Of a stretch of 64,000 bases of DNA, positions 32,632 through 44,960 are shown piece after piece. Position numbers and translations under genes: made by a program. Numbering within the stretch: position 1 is the stretch's first letter; every line of letters begins with the position of its first letter. The DNA is from Odontocerum albicorne (taxonomy: Eukaryota; Arthropoda; Insecta; Trichoptera; Odontoceridae): the NCBI GenBank assembly GCA_949825065.1, contig OX463859.1, forward strand, positions 18,557,220 to 18,621,219. The letters run 5' to 3'. Under the pieces are notes generated by a model that saw nothing but the letters and a program-made list of their open reading frames with translations, did no database searches and was not told the DNA's origin.

Positions 32632-33105
32632 TTTTATTTGCATATATGATAAGAAATCTTCTAACTACATAATTTGTGAAAAAAAGGTAATTCAATGTGG
32701 ACATACAATTTTAATGGATCTGGGTTTGTTACCTTACATTTGTCGTGTCCCCAGTATATTATTGAGGACATATAACATGGAAAAATAAATTAATATTTTT
32801 TTATTACGTAATACCCCGTTGCATACTCTCATCAACTCGATAAGCAGTGACAATTACATATGTTTATATCACGCGCATCAAACCCCTCACAATACATCAC
32901 TCCAGACATATCAAAAAGTCCATCCCATAATGTGCGGCACATAATCGTAAGAAACGTTCCACACTCAAAAGTTCACACAAACCTTTGCTACCAGTCATTT
33001 CTCCTGCTATTCAAAGTATTCAAACTTCTGTCGCAATAACAACCCCGCTCAAATCGACTGCCTACATTTTCCCCCCTTTTACCTTTATTGAATTCGGCAC
33101 TCCAT
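32632..33105 (-). repeat. Family E, long reverse copy
   Basis: TAATTTGTGAAAAAAAGGTA, CATACAATTTTAATGGATCT, GGGTTTGTTACC, CGTGTCCCCAGTATA, CCCCGTTGCATACTCTCATC, CATAATGTGCGGCACATAAT and CGCAATAACAACCCCGCTC align in order with 41420-42050. The A/T-rich end faces left, so the element is on the minus strand. Its coding part, if any, is not recognisable. Confidence 0.6.
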
Positions 33106-33534
33106 TCTATGTCATGGGATCCAAAAAGGCATATTGCCTTAGGACCAACAAGTTTATATGATAGACCATATGTCCGACCGAATTTCGCAACTAACCAATT
33201 AATTAATTAAAAATTATTCTTAATTATTTTAATTATTGTTGGAAGAACAGATCCGGCCCAGACTAAAAGCTAATTTCTCAAAAGTATTGTATTATATTAT
33301 ATTATACGAGTACAAGGCGCCAAGTTAAATTTTTTCCATAATGTATAACCTGAAACGAGAGACTCGCTTTCACCAATAAATAATTGTTTCAAATACATTA
33401 ATTTTCAATCTGTATCAACATTTAAAACAGGGTATTGCAATGTACATAACATTTCATATCTTTTAGGGTGATATATTGAAGTGAAGATATCGAACTTGTT
33501 TGTGAAAAAACATTAAAAGTAGCTGATAAAATGC
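33106..33534. other. No recognisable feature
   Basis: AT-rich; includes two TACGAGTA-type words and nothing else I can name. Confidence 0.45.
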
Positions 33535-33860
33535 TGAAGAAATGCGTGTGCTATGAATAATGCACACAATAATACGGAATGAAGTGATTAGAGATGAATG
33601 GGAAATGAATGTTGATGTATTAAGTAATATGAAGAAGAGATCTGGGATGTTTTGGGAGTGTAGAACGAACGATGAAGAAGAAATATTAACAAAACAAATA
33701 TCAAGTATAAATTAGAATGCGCGGAAGAGGAGAACTAAAAAAAATTATGTTTGGATAAATTCAACGACATTTTAAATAAAAGGAATGTAAAAAGTTAGAG
33801 AAATCACAGGAGCTGTATGAGAAGGCTTATGAAGAAGAGGCTAAAGCTATGTGTCGCAAT
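33535..33860 (+). pseudogene. RTE-like LINE C-terminal fragment, decayed
   Basis: Word order NEVIRDEWEMNVDVLSNMKK, then RLMKKKY.QNKYQV, RKRRTKKNYVWINSTTF-like and EKSQELYEKAYEEEAKAMC corresponds to the clearer copy at 5200-5500 (MNVLSNMKKGALRWFRYVER and on). Heavily mutated. Confidence 0.4.
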
Positions 33861-34905
33861 ATGATTTATTAGAATTCTCACTTATCTGCGTACAGTCACA
33901 AGGAAATAAATAGCGTGATGTTTTTTAATTCAATGAAGTAATCGACGAGTATAATACAAACATTTGCCAAAGGCTATACTTATATACAAAATTATACGAG
34001 TATCTTAAGAACTAATTTTATTTATATATGATATTATTATTGAAGACTTATTTAATTTAAATTTCCGATATGTAGTTCTTATTTTTAACAATCTTAATAT
34101 TTTATTCCTTATAAATAGTTAACACCCACATATTAACTTATAACTAGATAACAATTCTTATAAAAAAATATTTTATTTATTTATTTTTATCCATACATTC
34201 ATTCAGACCTTGGTATTCCATGCTAATACCGTAGGTGGACCAGTCAGTCAACAGATGATGCAGCGATTGGATGATTACTGAGGTTTTGTTGATTTTGTAT
34301 AATTTCACAGTCCATGCGAGGATGTGGTGTTGGAATGTTGTTCGCTGTTCGACGCGAAGTAGGGAGAAAATTATAATAACATAGAACTTTATAGATTAGA
34401 CAATCAGTAGGAATATTTTGTGTTTTTTTTTTATATGAATTTGACTTTTATATGAAACAGAAGGTAAATTAGTGGTCTTTATGAGATAATTTAAAGAAAT
34501 CATATGAGCTTTTTATTGTGTTAGTCTCGTTTTTTTGGTATGCTGTTTTTCTTTGGTTTAATACTGCTTTTGTGTAATTTTTTGTTATTTTATTAAACAA
34601 ATATTTACATAATTCTCGAATCTTCACACGTAGAACTACTTGAGTAGACCCAAAAAAAAAGTGTAGGAAAAACTGCCCCACACACTACAATTGATACCAA
34701 ACAAATAACGATTGCTACCAGACAAAATATAATTGATACCAAAAATCTTAAACCAGACTGGGACCGAGTGTAGATTAAACATGGCAAAATTTATCGGCTG
34801 CTGGATTAGATAAATATGTTATATGTTCCCTAGCAGCTGTATAGATTCTAATACGAGCCCATAAAATAAGAGCTCTAACAATAATGTATTTGGTCTTGTA
34901 TGATA
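33861..34905. other. No recognisable gene
   Basis: AT-rich; minus-strand frames of 60-70 codons near 34469-34787 show no domain. Confidence 0.45.
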
Positions 34906-35019
34906 ATAATAAATATATAAATATTGTATTATATTATTGACAGCAACAGAGTTTGTACATATATAAATATAATCCAAAATCGCACATATATCTCAAGATA
35001 AATAACAAAAAGTACATTT

Positions 35020-35345
35020 AAAAGAGAATCTATCAAAATGTCTGGGCTCATCTCATAACATTTTCCGGTCGAGATAGATCCCACCAATATAGGCCGAGCC
35101 CGGCCGCGAGGACATCAGATGTTTTCAGCCTACACCTTTATATCTACACATAACACTTCGTACATACACAGAATTCTACCTTTAGCCGAATGTGTTAATT
35201 TCATATATCGGAAGATCTACACAAGTTTCTTTGTAGGTTGTCCTCCCTTGGTAAGTTATTTACGGTTTTCTTAACAAACCTGTTTTTCTAAACATATGTA
35301 ATATGTAAGGAAACCCCTAATCTAATTACCGTAGTCCCCACCTTC
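35020..35345. repeat. Dispersed family C copy 2 followed by family F
   Basis: 35020-35130 matches 18835-18965 (GAGAATCTATCAAAATGTCT, GCTCATCTCATAACATTT, GCCGAGCCCGGCCGCGAGGA). 35160-35345 matches 16500-16690 (TTTCATATATCGGAAGATCT, CTTTGTAG, AAACATATGTAATATGTAAG, CCTAATCTAATTACCG). Both halves have the same order as at 18835-19060. Confidence 0.55.
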
Positions 35346-36495
35346 CTATCATTACACACTTGTATTTTTTTGTAATATTTTTAATCAGTAAATAGTAGTG
35401 GATTCGAACCTCGAGTTGGAGCGCATACATATTTTTGACATTTGGCTATAATCTCGCCAGATTGTTGTATAATCAAGTATTAAAATAAATAAATGAATCA
35501 TCGATATTCCTAGTTTAACTTCCCAAGTTTGATTTTAACCAATTTAACTAGGGTAAACGGTTAACAATGTAAAAAGGTCAACTTATTTGTTATTAAAATG
35601 AATTCCCAAACACCCTATCGATGATATTGAATAATATATTTAAGATTTAACTATGTAAAACATTTTCTCTATAATAATTCATAACACACGTGCTATATCG
35701 CGATTTATAGCATCGCTAACACCCAGATATATGTGGGCTATAATAAATTATTGAAATATATTCGTTCGGAATAATTTACTGGAGTTAGTTGGTAAACTTC
35801 CGAAAGATTGAATTCTGCTATCAGATTACATTGTTGATATTATTTAGTAGGCTGGGAATTCCCTTCAATTTGAGAGGATTTTTGATAAATGCTTATTTGT
35901 TTATTTGGAAATGTTCAGGTACATGCATTCATTCATTCATTCGTATAGTCCTCTTCAACATATCCGATTTTTTTATTCAGATATAGTGAAAAGCATGGCC
36001 GGGAGATAATTATCACTTGTGTGAAGTGTATATATATACTATCATACAGTTTTATAAGATCTCATGAAAAGAATTGTCCTCAAGTGCTTCCTAAAGCTAT
36101 ACATACTTCACATATCTCGAACACGTAATAATATACATCTCTAGATGCTGTATCTTCAATAGTTATTCGTGTGTCACCCAGAAAACAAGATGCCTCTCTC
36201 TTTTTAGGTAAGCAACTTAAAGCAAGCAAATTTTTTTTATTGATCTGGATTTTTGGCAATTAGAGTTTGATTCCATAAATTCAGCAACAACTGGTTGTTG
36301 GCAATTATTTATATAAACAAAAAATCGATCAGATTGTTTTTAAAGATTAAAAAAAAAAAATTATAGATTAAAAAAAAAAATTGACAATAGTATTACTCAA
36401 AAAAGAAGACAATAAATAAAAAATATTACAGTTAAATAAATTTATTACAGCTCTTCATATTATAATTATTTAAATAAATTACAATTGTTTCAAAT
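35346..36495. other. No gene; one SINE head relic
   Basis: A B-box-like GTGGATTCGAACCTCGAG at about 35398-35415 may be a SINE remnant. 36010-36110 resembles the 3' part of the LINE at 16440-16510 (AAGATCTCATGAAAAGAATT). The rest is AT-rich and unassigned. Confidence 0.4.
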
Positions 36496-36499
36496 ATAA

Positions 36500-36790
36500 T
36501 CAGTGAGAAAAATGATGCTGCTTTGTATCACTCATATTTTTTTCCATGTCAGACTCTATGCTTGTTGTTGCCATTCTAAATATCGCTTTCAAATGGGTAT
36601 CCGTTATTTTTGATCTTTTTAGGTTTTTATGGATATTCATTATGAGAAAGTTTGTTCTCATATAATTTGAGTAATTGACCCAGAAGTTATATGAAGTGAA
36701 TATTTGTGTGAACTCTTATGAATATTGCATTTTTTATGAGTGTATGGAGAACATTGTGGCTATTGATTTCTCAGAAATGATAAAGTACAC
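36500..36790 (-). pseudogene. hAT transposase C-terminal fragment
   Basis: On the minus strand the frame reads YSNYMRTNFLIMNIHKNLKR, SKITDTHLKAIFRMATTSIE, SDMEKNMSDTKQHHFSH and a stop at 36500-36502. The family end of ZBED5-like hAT transposases runs from a CE..FS.MN.IK..YR segment through LTD.HL...LR.ATTSIE.D to a short basic tail, and this fits. The upstream domain is absent. The segment is a short, broken remnant with the normal C-terminus preserved. Confidence 0.55.
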
Positions 36791-36899
36791 CACGGGTATA
36801 ATCATGTGGTACATACTTATAGTTAGGTCTCAAAAACTTAACAAGTTGATGAGAATTTACAACATACGAATTGAATAATTAATTAAGCAAAAACCTACA

Positions 36900-37055
36900 T
36901 TACTGGAGACACGACAAATGAAAGGCAATAAACCCAGATTCATGTAAATTGAGTGTTGACTTTAAATTATTTGTTATTTTGGTTGTTTGTCTTATTTTTC
37001 ATATATTATGTATACATATAAATTACTTGTTTTATAAATAAATATATAAGTGGAA
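36900..37055 (+). repeat. Family E 3' end, plus orientation
   Basis: CTGGAGACACGACAAATG, GCAATAAACCCAGATTCATG and a CTTGTTTTATAAATAAATA end match the other family E copies. Confidence 0.55.
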
Positions 37056-37059
37056 TCAA

Positions 37060-37605
37060 ATATCACATTCTTTAAAATTAAAATATTTTTCTCCGTTTAT
37101 ATTTCTACAAAAAAGGTACTAATTTTTTGTGGGCCACAAAGATGGATATCGCGGATTGAATCTGAACGACGGGCTGTGATTTGAACATGCTTAATCTAAA
37201 CGGACCTAGACTTCCGAGCCAACCAGCGAGCAAATAGGGAATATTCAACAAATAATCGTGATATCAACATTGCCAAAACATATTCTCAATGGATATGTTT
37301 TGGAATTTTTCCCATTGGAATCTTGCATCATGCATAGTTGAAGCCTTCAGAACGATGCTTTTGAACTTCAGATAATCTTGGTTTATCAACATTACACCCT
37401 CCTCCTTTCCTCTCGTTTTTCTTAAACAGTTTGGTTTCCTCTGGGTCTTCTCAAGAGCCGTGTTCTTTCTGATTTTTCAACTGGCTCTGGTGATACTTGT
37501 AAGGTAGTGTTGATGGGATATGGCGTGAGTTGATGGATCATATAATAAATGCCATATTCAAATAAAAAATACACAATGTGCTCATTGAATAAAAATAATA
37601 ATTTA
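37060..37605. other. No recognisable feature
   Basis: Mixed AT-rich DNA; nothing identified. Confidence 0.45.
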
Positions 37606-37609
37606 ATAT

Positions 37610-38010
37610 TGATCTTTGTGATTTGTATTCTCGCTTAGCCATTCTCACCATATGTCCAAACCATCTTAAAGCTTCTTTCTTCGTTTTACTTAAAACATAC
37701 ATTTTATTCGTGCATTAATTTCTGATGTCTTCATTCCACCTTCTTTCATATATTGACATTTCATACATTTTTCTTTGCGTAGTTATTTTTACAGCGCTGT
37801 TCTTACAGCAAGGTAAACATGACTTGAGGAAAACTTGAAAAGATTAAGTGGACCATACTCGTTTATTGAAAAGAGTTAATTTAAGAAATATGAAAAATAG
37901 AAAATTGTGCATGACGAGAGGTATGAATGTGGAGGAGGCGAAAGTTGTGTGCTTAGATATAATCGTTTGGAAATCTGTTCTCTTTGACTATTTCGCAATG
38001 GACATGGCGG
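37610..38010. pseudogene. RTE-like LINE fragments in inverted arrangement
   Basis: 37610-37810 on the minus strand gives RKMYEMSIYERRWNEDIRN, then after a frameshift EALRWFGHMVRMAKRE. 37848-38010 on the plus strand gives NRKLCMTRGMNVEEAKVVCL and D. They are two pieces of the same C-terminal tail facing each other, so the locus is a rearranged or twin-priming-like copy. Confidence 0.5.
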
Positions 38011-39155
38011 GACGATATGTATATAATATTTATATTTCGTCTACCTTGGACATCACTGAAAGCATCAAATAATATCACAAAAAAACAATATATATAGTGT
38101 ATGTGACTTTCGAAAAGGCTCACAATCAAAATAACTTTTATAAAATCCAGTGGCGTACATCGTGTAAAACTGTTCCAAAAACGTATAAATTTGGGACCTT
38201 TTTCCCAGTTCCTAGCTAAGGTCTACAGTGAATCAACCCTTAACTCTGTTTTACGAGACGTTAACGTTTTTGGCTGAGGGGGCTTGCCGCGATTTAAAAA
38301 CTATTTCATACTGACCCCTATTCCTTTTTGCAGGATGACGCCCCTGACTTATTGTCTATAAAAACGTTTTTTATGTATAAGATATCTGACCCTCTACATT
38401 GTTTTGTTCGGGGAATTTTATTTCAAAGGATGGTGAAAATTGCAACAGAGCATGTAGCTGGAAAACATTACGTTTTTTTCTTCTTACGGATTGTTAAAAA
38501 ATAAGTTAAATGTTACGTAACAAGCTATTTATTTTTAAAACTAATTATCGGTATTATACGAGTATCTCTGTTTTTGTGCTGTTTTAATTATTACTAAACA
38601 CGACTTATGTCAAAATAGATTACGAAAAACCTTGAAGATGAAAACTACAACGTTTTCGAACGTCAATCTTACAGCAAGGTGTACGTGGATCGAGGAAAAC
38701 GTGACTGTCTACCACCATCACGAGGTATATAGTGACATTATATCTATCTTGGATATTAATATTTTATACATTGATATATGTAATTTTTCTTTAAATAAGA
38801 TTGAATAAATCCTTTCACTCCTGCTAATCCACCGATACCCAGCCCCTCCCTAACATTACCCACCCTTAAGGTATTTGGAAAGCCTTTAATAAATTATTAT
38901 TACATCCACTAATTAAATACAGCGATTCGTAGCGTCGATGCAACCGAAATACCTCACCCTCTGCAAGAAAGGATTTATTCTCTTCTCAAAACAATTTGTT
39001 ATATGTTTCATTGTAAATGGTTCTTTTTCTTCCATCGCATTCGTCTTATTCTTCCTAGTTTTTTTTTCAATATTTGGGGTGCGGCTGAAAAATATGGAAT
39101 CCGAGAGGAATCCCTATTGTTCCGAGTAAATATTTTATTTACGCCATCATGAATT
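38011..39155. other. No gene; one LINE scrap
   Basis: 38675-38740 (TTACAGCAAGGTGTACGTGG, ATCGAGGAAAACGTGACTG) echoes the 5325-5360 part of the RTE-like LINE. 38155-38340 is less AT-rich but matches nothing I know. Confidence 0.4.
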
Positions 39156-39159
39156 AAGG

Positions 39160-39640
39160 TTGTTATCGGTGATTTAGTTATTACCTTTTTGCCATTGTAC
39201 CATCTTTGACTGAGTACATAGTAACTATAACATTCTTGGATTTGTAATATGACATTTAGTGGTGGCGTTGTTACGAGATCTCTTTATACTCGCAGAAGAT
39301 TGGATTGCGGTTGGAACCCAAGATGAGTCCATAACTCTCTGATAGTTGAGTGAATCCTAACGAGATTCCTACGTCACCTCAATTCAAAGGAATATATATT
39401 TTACCCATAGCTGTTTTTCACAATTATTATAATGCGTATGCTTGGCTATTACTTCTTAAGCATTAGGAGAGATCTTCGCACCTGTATTGTAATGCGTATG
39501 TTTGGCTATTACTTCTTAAGTATAAGGAGAGATTTACGCACCTGTATGTACAATGAACATACATGAACAAATTGTTAATAGGAAACTTCTTGATTGACAA
39601 ACACCTTGTTGATTGACAAAATATACCTGACAATTATTTG
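39160..39640 (+). repeat. Dispersed family D, copy 2, with internal 57-bp duplication
   Basis: Same word order as 12898-13329. TAATGCGTATGCTTGGCTAT through GCACCTGTA (39430-39486) is duplicated at about 39487-39545. Confidence 0.65.
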
Positions 39641-40025
39641 TCTATGTAAATTAAGATGGCTTACAATTAATAAACACAATTATAAGGAGCGTCGCCACTC
39701 GCACAGGAAATGTTATTTTATTAAATGAATTTGATATCTTTCATACCTCAGTGGATAAATTGAGAATTGAGCTCCTTAATAAATTTTGTAGGCATAACTC
39801 AACCACTTTATAGGGAAGTACGCGTATCATTGTTCCTGTTATTATTTCATGAAATTTATCTATTTTTTTTTCTTGTATTACATTTTTTTGTTTATAATTA
39901 GGTTAAACCTGTATCAAATGAAAAATGAATATATTTTTAGATATGTTGTATTTTCACGGCCGATTTCGTATGTAGTGGCCCATAAGCCTCATTTCAATGC
40001 TCATATTCAAGGTATTGTTGTCGAT
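39641..40025. other. No recognisable feature
   Basis: AT-rich DNA, nothing identified. Confidence 0.45.
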
Positions 40026-40029
40026 ATTG

Positions 40030-40380
40030 TGGCCTTAATTTTTTGAACTAACCGATTTTTTACGAAAAAAGATTTAAATCGTTTCTCAAGATTCGTCACA
40101 CTGTCGATTGAGACATTCCGAGCTGAGTTGAATATCGTCTGGTTGAAGTTACCTGATTATCGCAACACTCCCTTATGCAGCCTTTGAATAGTTTCATTAT
40201 TACAGATACTACGCGATCTTCCGGCTCAAGCCAATTCAACGAATGCTTCTTGCTGCTAAACATGTGCAATTTATTTCCTAATCGTTGATCTTACCGGATA
40301 ATGTCTACCAGTCAAATAAACCACATGATGCTTGTTGTATTCGAAATACTGACTCTTGATTTTAAAAATTAAATTCGATC
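40030..40380 (-). pseudogene. Possible mariner-like transposase N-terminal fragment
   Basis: The minus strand gives SRSICNNETIQRLHKGVLR then SGNFNQTIFNSARNVSIDSV. This resembles the linker between the two helix-turn-helix motifs of Tc/mariner transposases (RS.....I..V...V..SP..S.R..A..L..S..SV). The match is loose. Confidence 0.3.
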
Positions 40381-40559
40381 ACTTTCTTTTAATTTTTAAC
40401 AGTAATTTAGCATAATAAAACTTTAGGATGTCTTTTAAACTATACATTATAATTACCATTATAGTTCTCCTCTTCGCAGAGGTAGCTTTTGTGGACCAGG
40501 TTTCTCATCAATCCACGTCTTATCTTGATGCTCACTTTCCCTTCTTTAGCTAGCATATG

Positions 40560-41070
40560 CAGGTCAAGCTAACATATGCAGGTTAAACTAACATATGCAG
40601 GTTGAATCAAATTACGTACAAATATTAAGGATATACATAATCATATCGTGGAGCTTATGACTGAACATCGCGACTTCCATGATAGCCCTTGACGACTCGT
40701 CTCCATCAATCCTTGTACTCCGTAGTTCAAAGATCAGTTGTTAATAGTACTCCTGTTGCACTTCTCGCTTGTTCAGTCCAACGCATTGAGGCTCTTCCTC
40801 TTGTGCTATGTCCCTCCACGCATCCAGTAATCACAAACCTCACCAAACTGTCTGCTTGGCCTCGAGCAATTTGCCCAAAAAATAGGAGGAATAGTCGTTG
40901 GTATATTGTCGACAATATGTTATACTCTCAGTTCATCGAGAATGGAGGCATTAGATGACTTGCCATACATGGAATTCGTAACACCCTTCTTCAGCGCCAC
41001 ATTTCAAATGCATCTATCTAATCTACGCCTCTCACTTGCTTTCAGAGTCCACGTCTTAACTTAATTAGAC
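40560..41070 (-). pseudogene. LINE C-terminal fragment (LFFGQIARG type)
   Basis: The minus-strand frame MSTIYQRLFLLFFGQIARGQ, ADSLVRFVITGCVEGHSTRG and RASMRWTEQARSATGVLLTT is the tail normally reading LSTIC.QR...FFGHIAR, then L...I..GKVEG.R.RGR..RW.DQIR...G. It is preceded by KTWTL-like text (41040-41060) and followed by a shifted LHDM end. The open part is 62 codons and the whole is dead. Same LINE group as 29140-29525. Confidence 0.65.
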
Positions 41071-41419
41071 GCATTTTTGTCGTAATGGTGATGGTTCTGA
41101 ACTTTTATATATTTTTTAGCTTGGAAATCTGAAATAGACGTTCGAAAATTTCAAATGTAAGTTGCCATATAAGAAATAATTGTTAATCTGAAATATCGAA
41201 CTCTAATTACTAAAAAAACTTAAAATACTTTCTTTAAAAGTATTAACAGAAATGTTAAAGATTGTATTAAACGACACCCTATTCAAAATAGACAACCCGT
41301 GATACAGAGAAAGAGCTCTTGATAAGTTAGTTCTACTTCTTACCAGTTTAAAAATATCAATATTTCTGTACCTCAAATAGTTGTCAAAAATAAACATTGG
41401 ATGCGGCTGCCGTCAGTAA

Positions 41420-42050
41420 CTTAGATATATTTATTTTTATTTATTTTTTTATTTATTTTACACATGACAAGAAATATACATAATTTGCGAAAAAAACAAC
41501 AGGTAAATTAATTTAGACACACAATTTTAATGTATATGGGTTTGTTGCCATTCAGTTTTTCGTGTCACCAGTAAACTAGGCCTTTGCCTGTATCTCACTG
41601 AGAAAATATAGCATGAAAAAATAAATTGATACTTCTTTCCGATTTTTGATTATATAAAGCCCCGTTGCACATTCTCATCAACCTGACGAACAGTGACACT
41701 CAATTACGTATGTATACATCGCGCGAAATCAAACTCCTCACACTTCATCACTCCAGTTAGACCAAAACATTCATCCCACAATATACCGCACATAATCATA
41801 AAAAAATATATATAATATATTTTTTTATGATTATGTGCGGTATATTGTGAATATATTAAATATATGAAAATATAAACATAAAACAACAAAAAATATCACA
41901 CTCAAGAGCTCACACAAACCTTTTCCACAAGTCATTCCTCTTACAAGCCTAAGTACTCAAACTCCTGTCGCAATAACAACCACGCTCCGATCGACTGCCT
42001 AAATTGTTTTCATCCCTTTGCCTTTATTGAATAAGAACACGCCACATCCT
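41420..42050 (-). repeat. Family E, long reverse copy with embedded palindrome
   Basis: Aligns with 32632-33105 through CATAATTTGCGAAAAAAACA, CACACAATTTTAATGTATAT, GGGTTTGTTGCC, CCCCGTTGCACATTCTCATC and CGCAATAACAACCACGCTC. Relative to that copy, an inverted duplication has been added at 41777-41849. Confidence 0.6.
41777..41849. repeat. 73-base palindrome (snap-back)
   Basis: CACAATATACCGCACATAAT plus CATAAAAAAATATA is followed immediately by its reverse complement. Only one arm exists in the sister copy at about 32930-32955, so the second arm arose by inverted duplication in this copy. Confidence 0.88.
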
Positions 42051-42479
42051 TCCTCATGTTTAGTATCCCAACACAACTAGAATAACCGTATGCAGTGAGA
42101 TTTTAACCTCAGTTCACAAATAAAAACAGTGGTGAATAAAAAATAAAAAATGAGTGTTTTAATTATTATATTAAAAAAATAATAATGTTTGGCTCGCTCC
42201 GTCATTAGTATGTTTCAAAAAACGAGATGGTATGAAACTTCTTCTTCGAAACCCAGGACCTGCTCTGCAAAAAGAATTTCAATATTGATTTATGTATGCA
42301 AATTTGTCGTTGCTACATATTCTCGGTACTTATCTAAGATATTGAATATTGAACAATTGACTCAGGTCGTCACAAGGAAACGTGAAGCTTTTGACATGTG
42401 ATGCTATCGAAGAATGATATGATTGTCATGGGCTGACGAATTCCGTTATGATGACATGTTGAAACGGATGAATAAAGAT
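42051..42479. other. No recognisable feature
   Basis: AT-rich; 42185-42220 may be a reverse scrap of family H (GGCTCGCTCCGTCATTAGTA). Confidence 0.4.
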
Positions 42480-42700
42480 AGATAGGTATTGTCCATAATC
42501 AAAAAAAGAAAGTAACTGTACTTGTATTGGTCTTATGATGCGAGAAAAAAAATATAAGATTCTTAAACTGATATTGAATGGGAAAATTGAGAAAGTGTGG
42601 AAAGAAGGCGCATCTTCTGGTTGAAGAACTTACGGGAGTGGTTTTAGTGTGGTACCATATCTTTGTGATAGTCAGAAATAGTAGATGAAAACAAAGGCTA
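42480..42700 (+). pseudogene. LINE C-terminal fragment (LKNLREWF type)
   Basis: MREKKYKILKLILNGKIEKV then WKEGASSG, and a shifted RTYGSGF, correspond to the MRG.KYE.L.LI..GKIEGKR..GRR..SWLKNLREWFG tail. Frameshifts are visible. The same group occurs at 58430-58790. Confidence 0.5.
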
Positions 42701-42777
42701 GAATATTTTTAATTTAGAGAAATATGGATATGTATGAGACAATAGCCGTGTTCGTGAATAAAAAGGTGTGAAGATCT

Positions 42778-43020
42778 GACGATCTCCATAGTTTAGTTTG
42801 TAAGATGGCTGTCTTCCCACTCAGTGGTTTCAGGTTCGATTATTGTTGATACTTGATTTTTTTTAAAAAGGTTCCAGTTTTATTTTTATTTATATTTTTT
42901 TGTTATCTTTCTGGGTGGTTGGTCGAGATTGTCATATGGAAATAATTCCGCCAACGGGAATCGAACCCACAACCCCCGAATCTAAAGACAGATGAGTTAC
43001 CTTAAGCTACGGAAGTCGAC
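42778..43020. repeat. Two SINE-A copies tail-to-tail
   Basis: 42778-42957 is a plus copy (CCATAGTTTAGTTTGTAAGA, TTTCAGGTTCGATTATTG, GGGTGGTTGGTCGAGATTGT). 42955-43020 is a minus-strand head (GGGAATCGAACCCACAACCC, GATGAGTTACCTTAAGCTAC). They abut at the CCGCCA end of the first. Confidence 0.65.
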
Positions 43021-43680
43021 AACAAACATAATTAGACTATCTTTTAGAATTTACTTCTCTCTTCTTCCTCAGTGCCCGGCTCTATTTGACTTGAATTGCT
43101 CTACACGTCGAGTCGAAACGAGTCCATTTGCGAATAATGAGGGTGATTTATTCATCTATTAGCTTCCTGAAAGCTCTCTCTGTATAGCAAAAGCTCTGAT
43201 GCAGGGGTGTGCAAACAGTCGATAGCCATATTTTGTTGTCGATTGCAAACGTTTTAGATGTTTTGTACAGGAACGCGGATTATAAACGACCTCGATTGAT
43301 ACATTGGCCGGAAGAAATGCAGCATTTTGAGAAAAATGTGATTTATTAAATAAAAATATTACGGGTTCGGTTGAGACAGCTACGGGAAATTTTCAGTTTT
43401 ACTTGTAACTTGAATTTTCTAATAAGAATGTTTTGCTGAGCAACAAAGGTATTTTAACAAACTTTACGATTAAAATCCCCGAATCAGTTACGTATAAATT
43501 TTTCCTGATTTAAGGAAAAATTTGTATGTTTTGTCACTTCCACAAATTAGCAATACGCGGCATTCGTTAAAGATTTTCGAACTATTTCCATTCTCTCATA
43601 TAAGTTTCTTAGCACGTGTTTTGTAATTTACTCACGAATCACCTATCCATTTATAGTTTTTTTTAACCCATGGCAGTCGA
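43021..43680. other. No recognisable feature
   Basis: AT-rich DNA, nothing identified. Confidence 0.45.
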
Positions 43681-43684
43681 ATTT

Positions 43685-44960
43685 TCGCCCTGTTCACATC
43701 ACGACCACTGCATTAATCAGGATCGCTGATGACGTCTTGCTCGCTACGAACAATGGGCAGCTTACACTCCTTACTCTGCTAGATTTCAACAGTACGTTTA
43801 ACTCTGTTGATTTTGAGTTGCTGTTAAGGTACATGAAACAGTCAAATATCTCAAGTCTCATTTTGAATAAGTTCAAGTGTCCAATAAGCTATCTAATGAA
43901 CTGTATCTGACTTCAGGTTTTCATCAGGGAGGAATAGTTTCATCCCTTCTCTTTTCCTCCATTTTTGTAAATTCAGTTAGTCAACTGCTGAAATGCAAAA
44001 ACGAACTGTATGCGGATGATCTACAATTAGACACAAGTTTTTGCCCAAGTTCACAAATCTGTTCTTACGGATTTTATGAATTACAATTTAAGCAGCATCA
44101 CACAGAGGAAACGGTTCGCTCGTTAATCTGGTAAAAACGCAAAGTATCATTATAAGGAGTTATCTTCTTTCTAAGATTGATCAATCAAATCGTTCGTCTA
44201 TTCAGATTGATGGTAGACAGATTGATGGTAGTGTGGTTTCGTATTCTCGATATTGCAACTCAGGTCAAGAGTTTCAAAGCCAAACTTATAGATTTGAATG
44301 AAATAACTTAATATTACAAGAAATATTAGCTTAAACCGAACTTTGTGAAAACCCCAATTTGGGCATATCATCTCCGTAATTGCGATGAAAAACGAAAGGT
44401 GAATAATATGTGGAAGGGAGTTCAGTTGGAACATTGTTAGGCTCTACGATATCTGAGAGAATTATGACCGGACCCCGTCTTTCAAACAACACTGCTTCAG
44501 TATAAACAATAAAATTAGTGCTAGAAATAACGTTCTTAGTAAACTTTGGGAGACGTTACAGGAGCACAAAAACACACATTAAGAGTATCAGTTCTTGCTT
44601 GCACTTTGCTGGTCAGCAGGGAAATATGCAGCTCCAGTTTGGAGTGATTTTTCATATATTAGTAGTAATAGATTTCACCATGGACAAAATCGAGATGATA
44701 TTAACAGGATGCTTAAAAGTAACATCAGTGAACAAAATTTACCAATTGATCGGTGTCGCCCTACCTGAGATCCGCCGAAGTATTGTAGCTGACATATAAA
44801 TAATAAAACATGCCCAAGACCCAAGAAATGTCTTAAATGGCCATCAGCCAGCAATACCGAGATTGAAATCCAGGAATATTTTATTGATTGAGGCGCAAGA
44901 ATCTCCTGATAACGACGACTTGATGAAACTTTGAATCCAAGCTTGAAAAATATGTTGTTT
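43685..44960 (+). pseudogene. Jockey-like LINE, reverse transcriptase to C-terminus, decayed
   Basis: Pieces appear in correct order on the plus strand: VHITTTALIRIADDVLLATN, then LTLLTLLDFNSTFNSVDFEL (motif A, LLDFS.AFD). The open frame 43877-44134 carries LTSGFHQGGIVSSLLFSSIF (motif B, GV.QGS..SP.LF.I..N) and CKNELYADDLQLD (YADD, motif C). Later come the ASALALC-like segment (44585-44640) and the ITGCLK...L.GV.LPEIRR C-terminus. Stops and frameshifts separate them. The C-terminal part is shared with 27205-27560. Confidence 0.72.
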
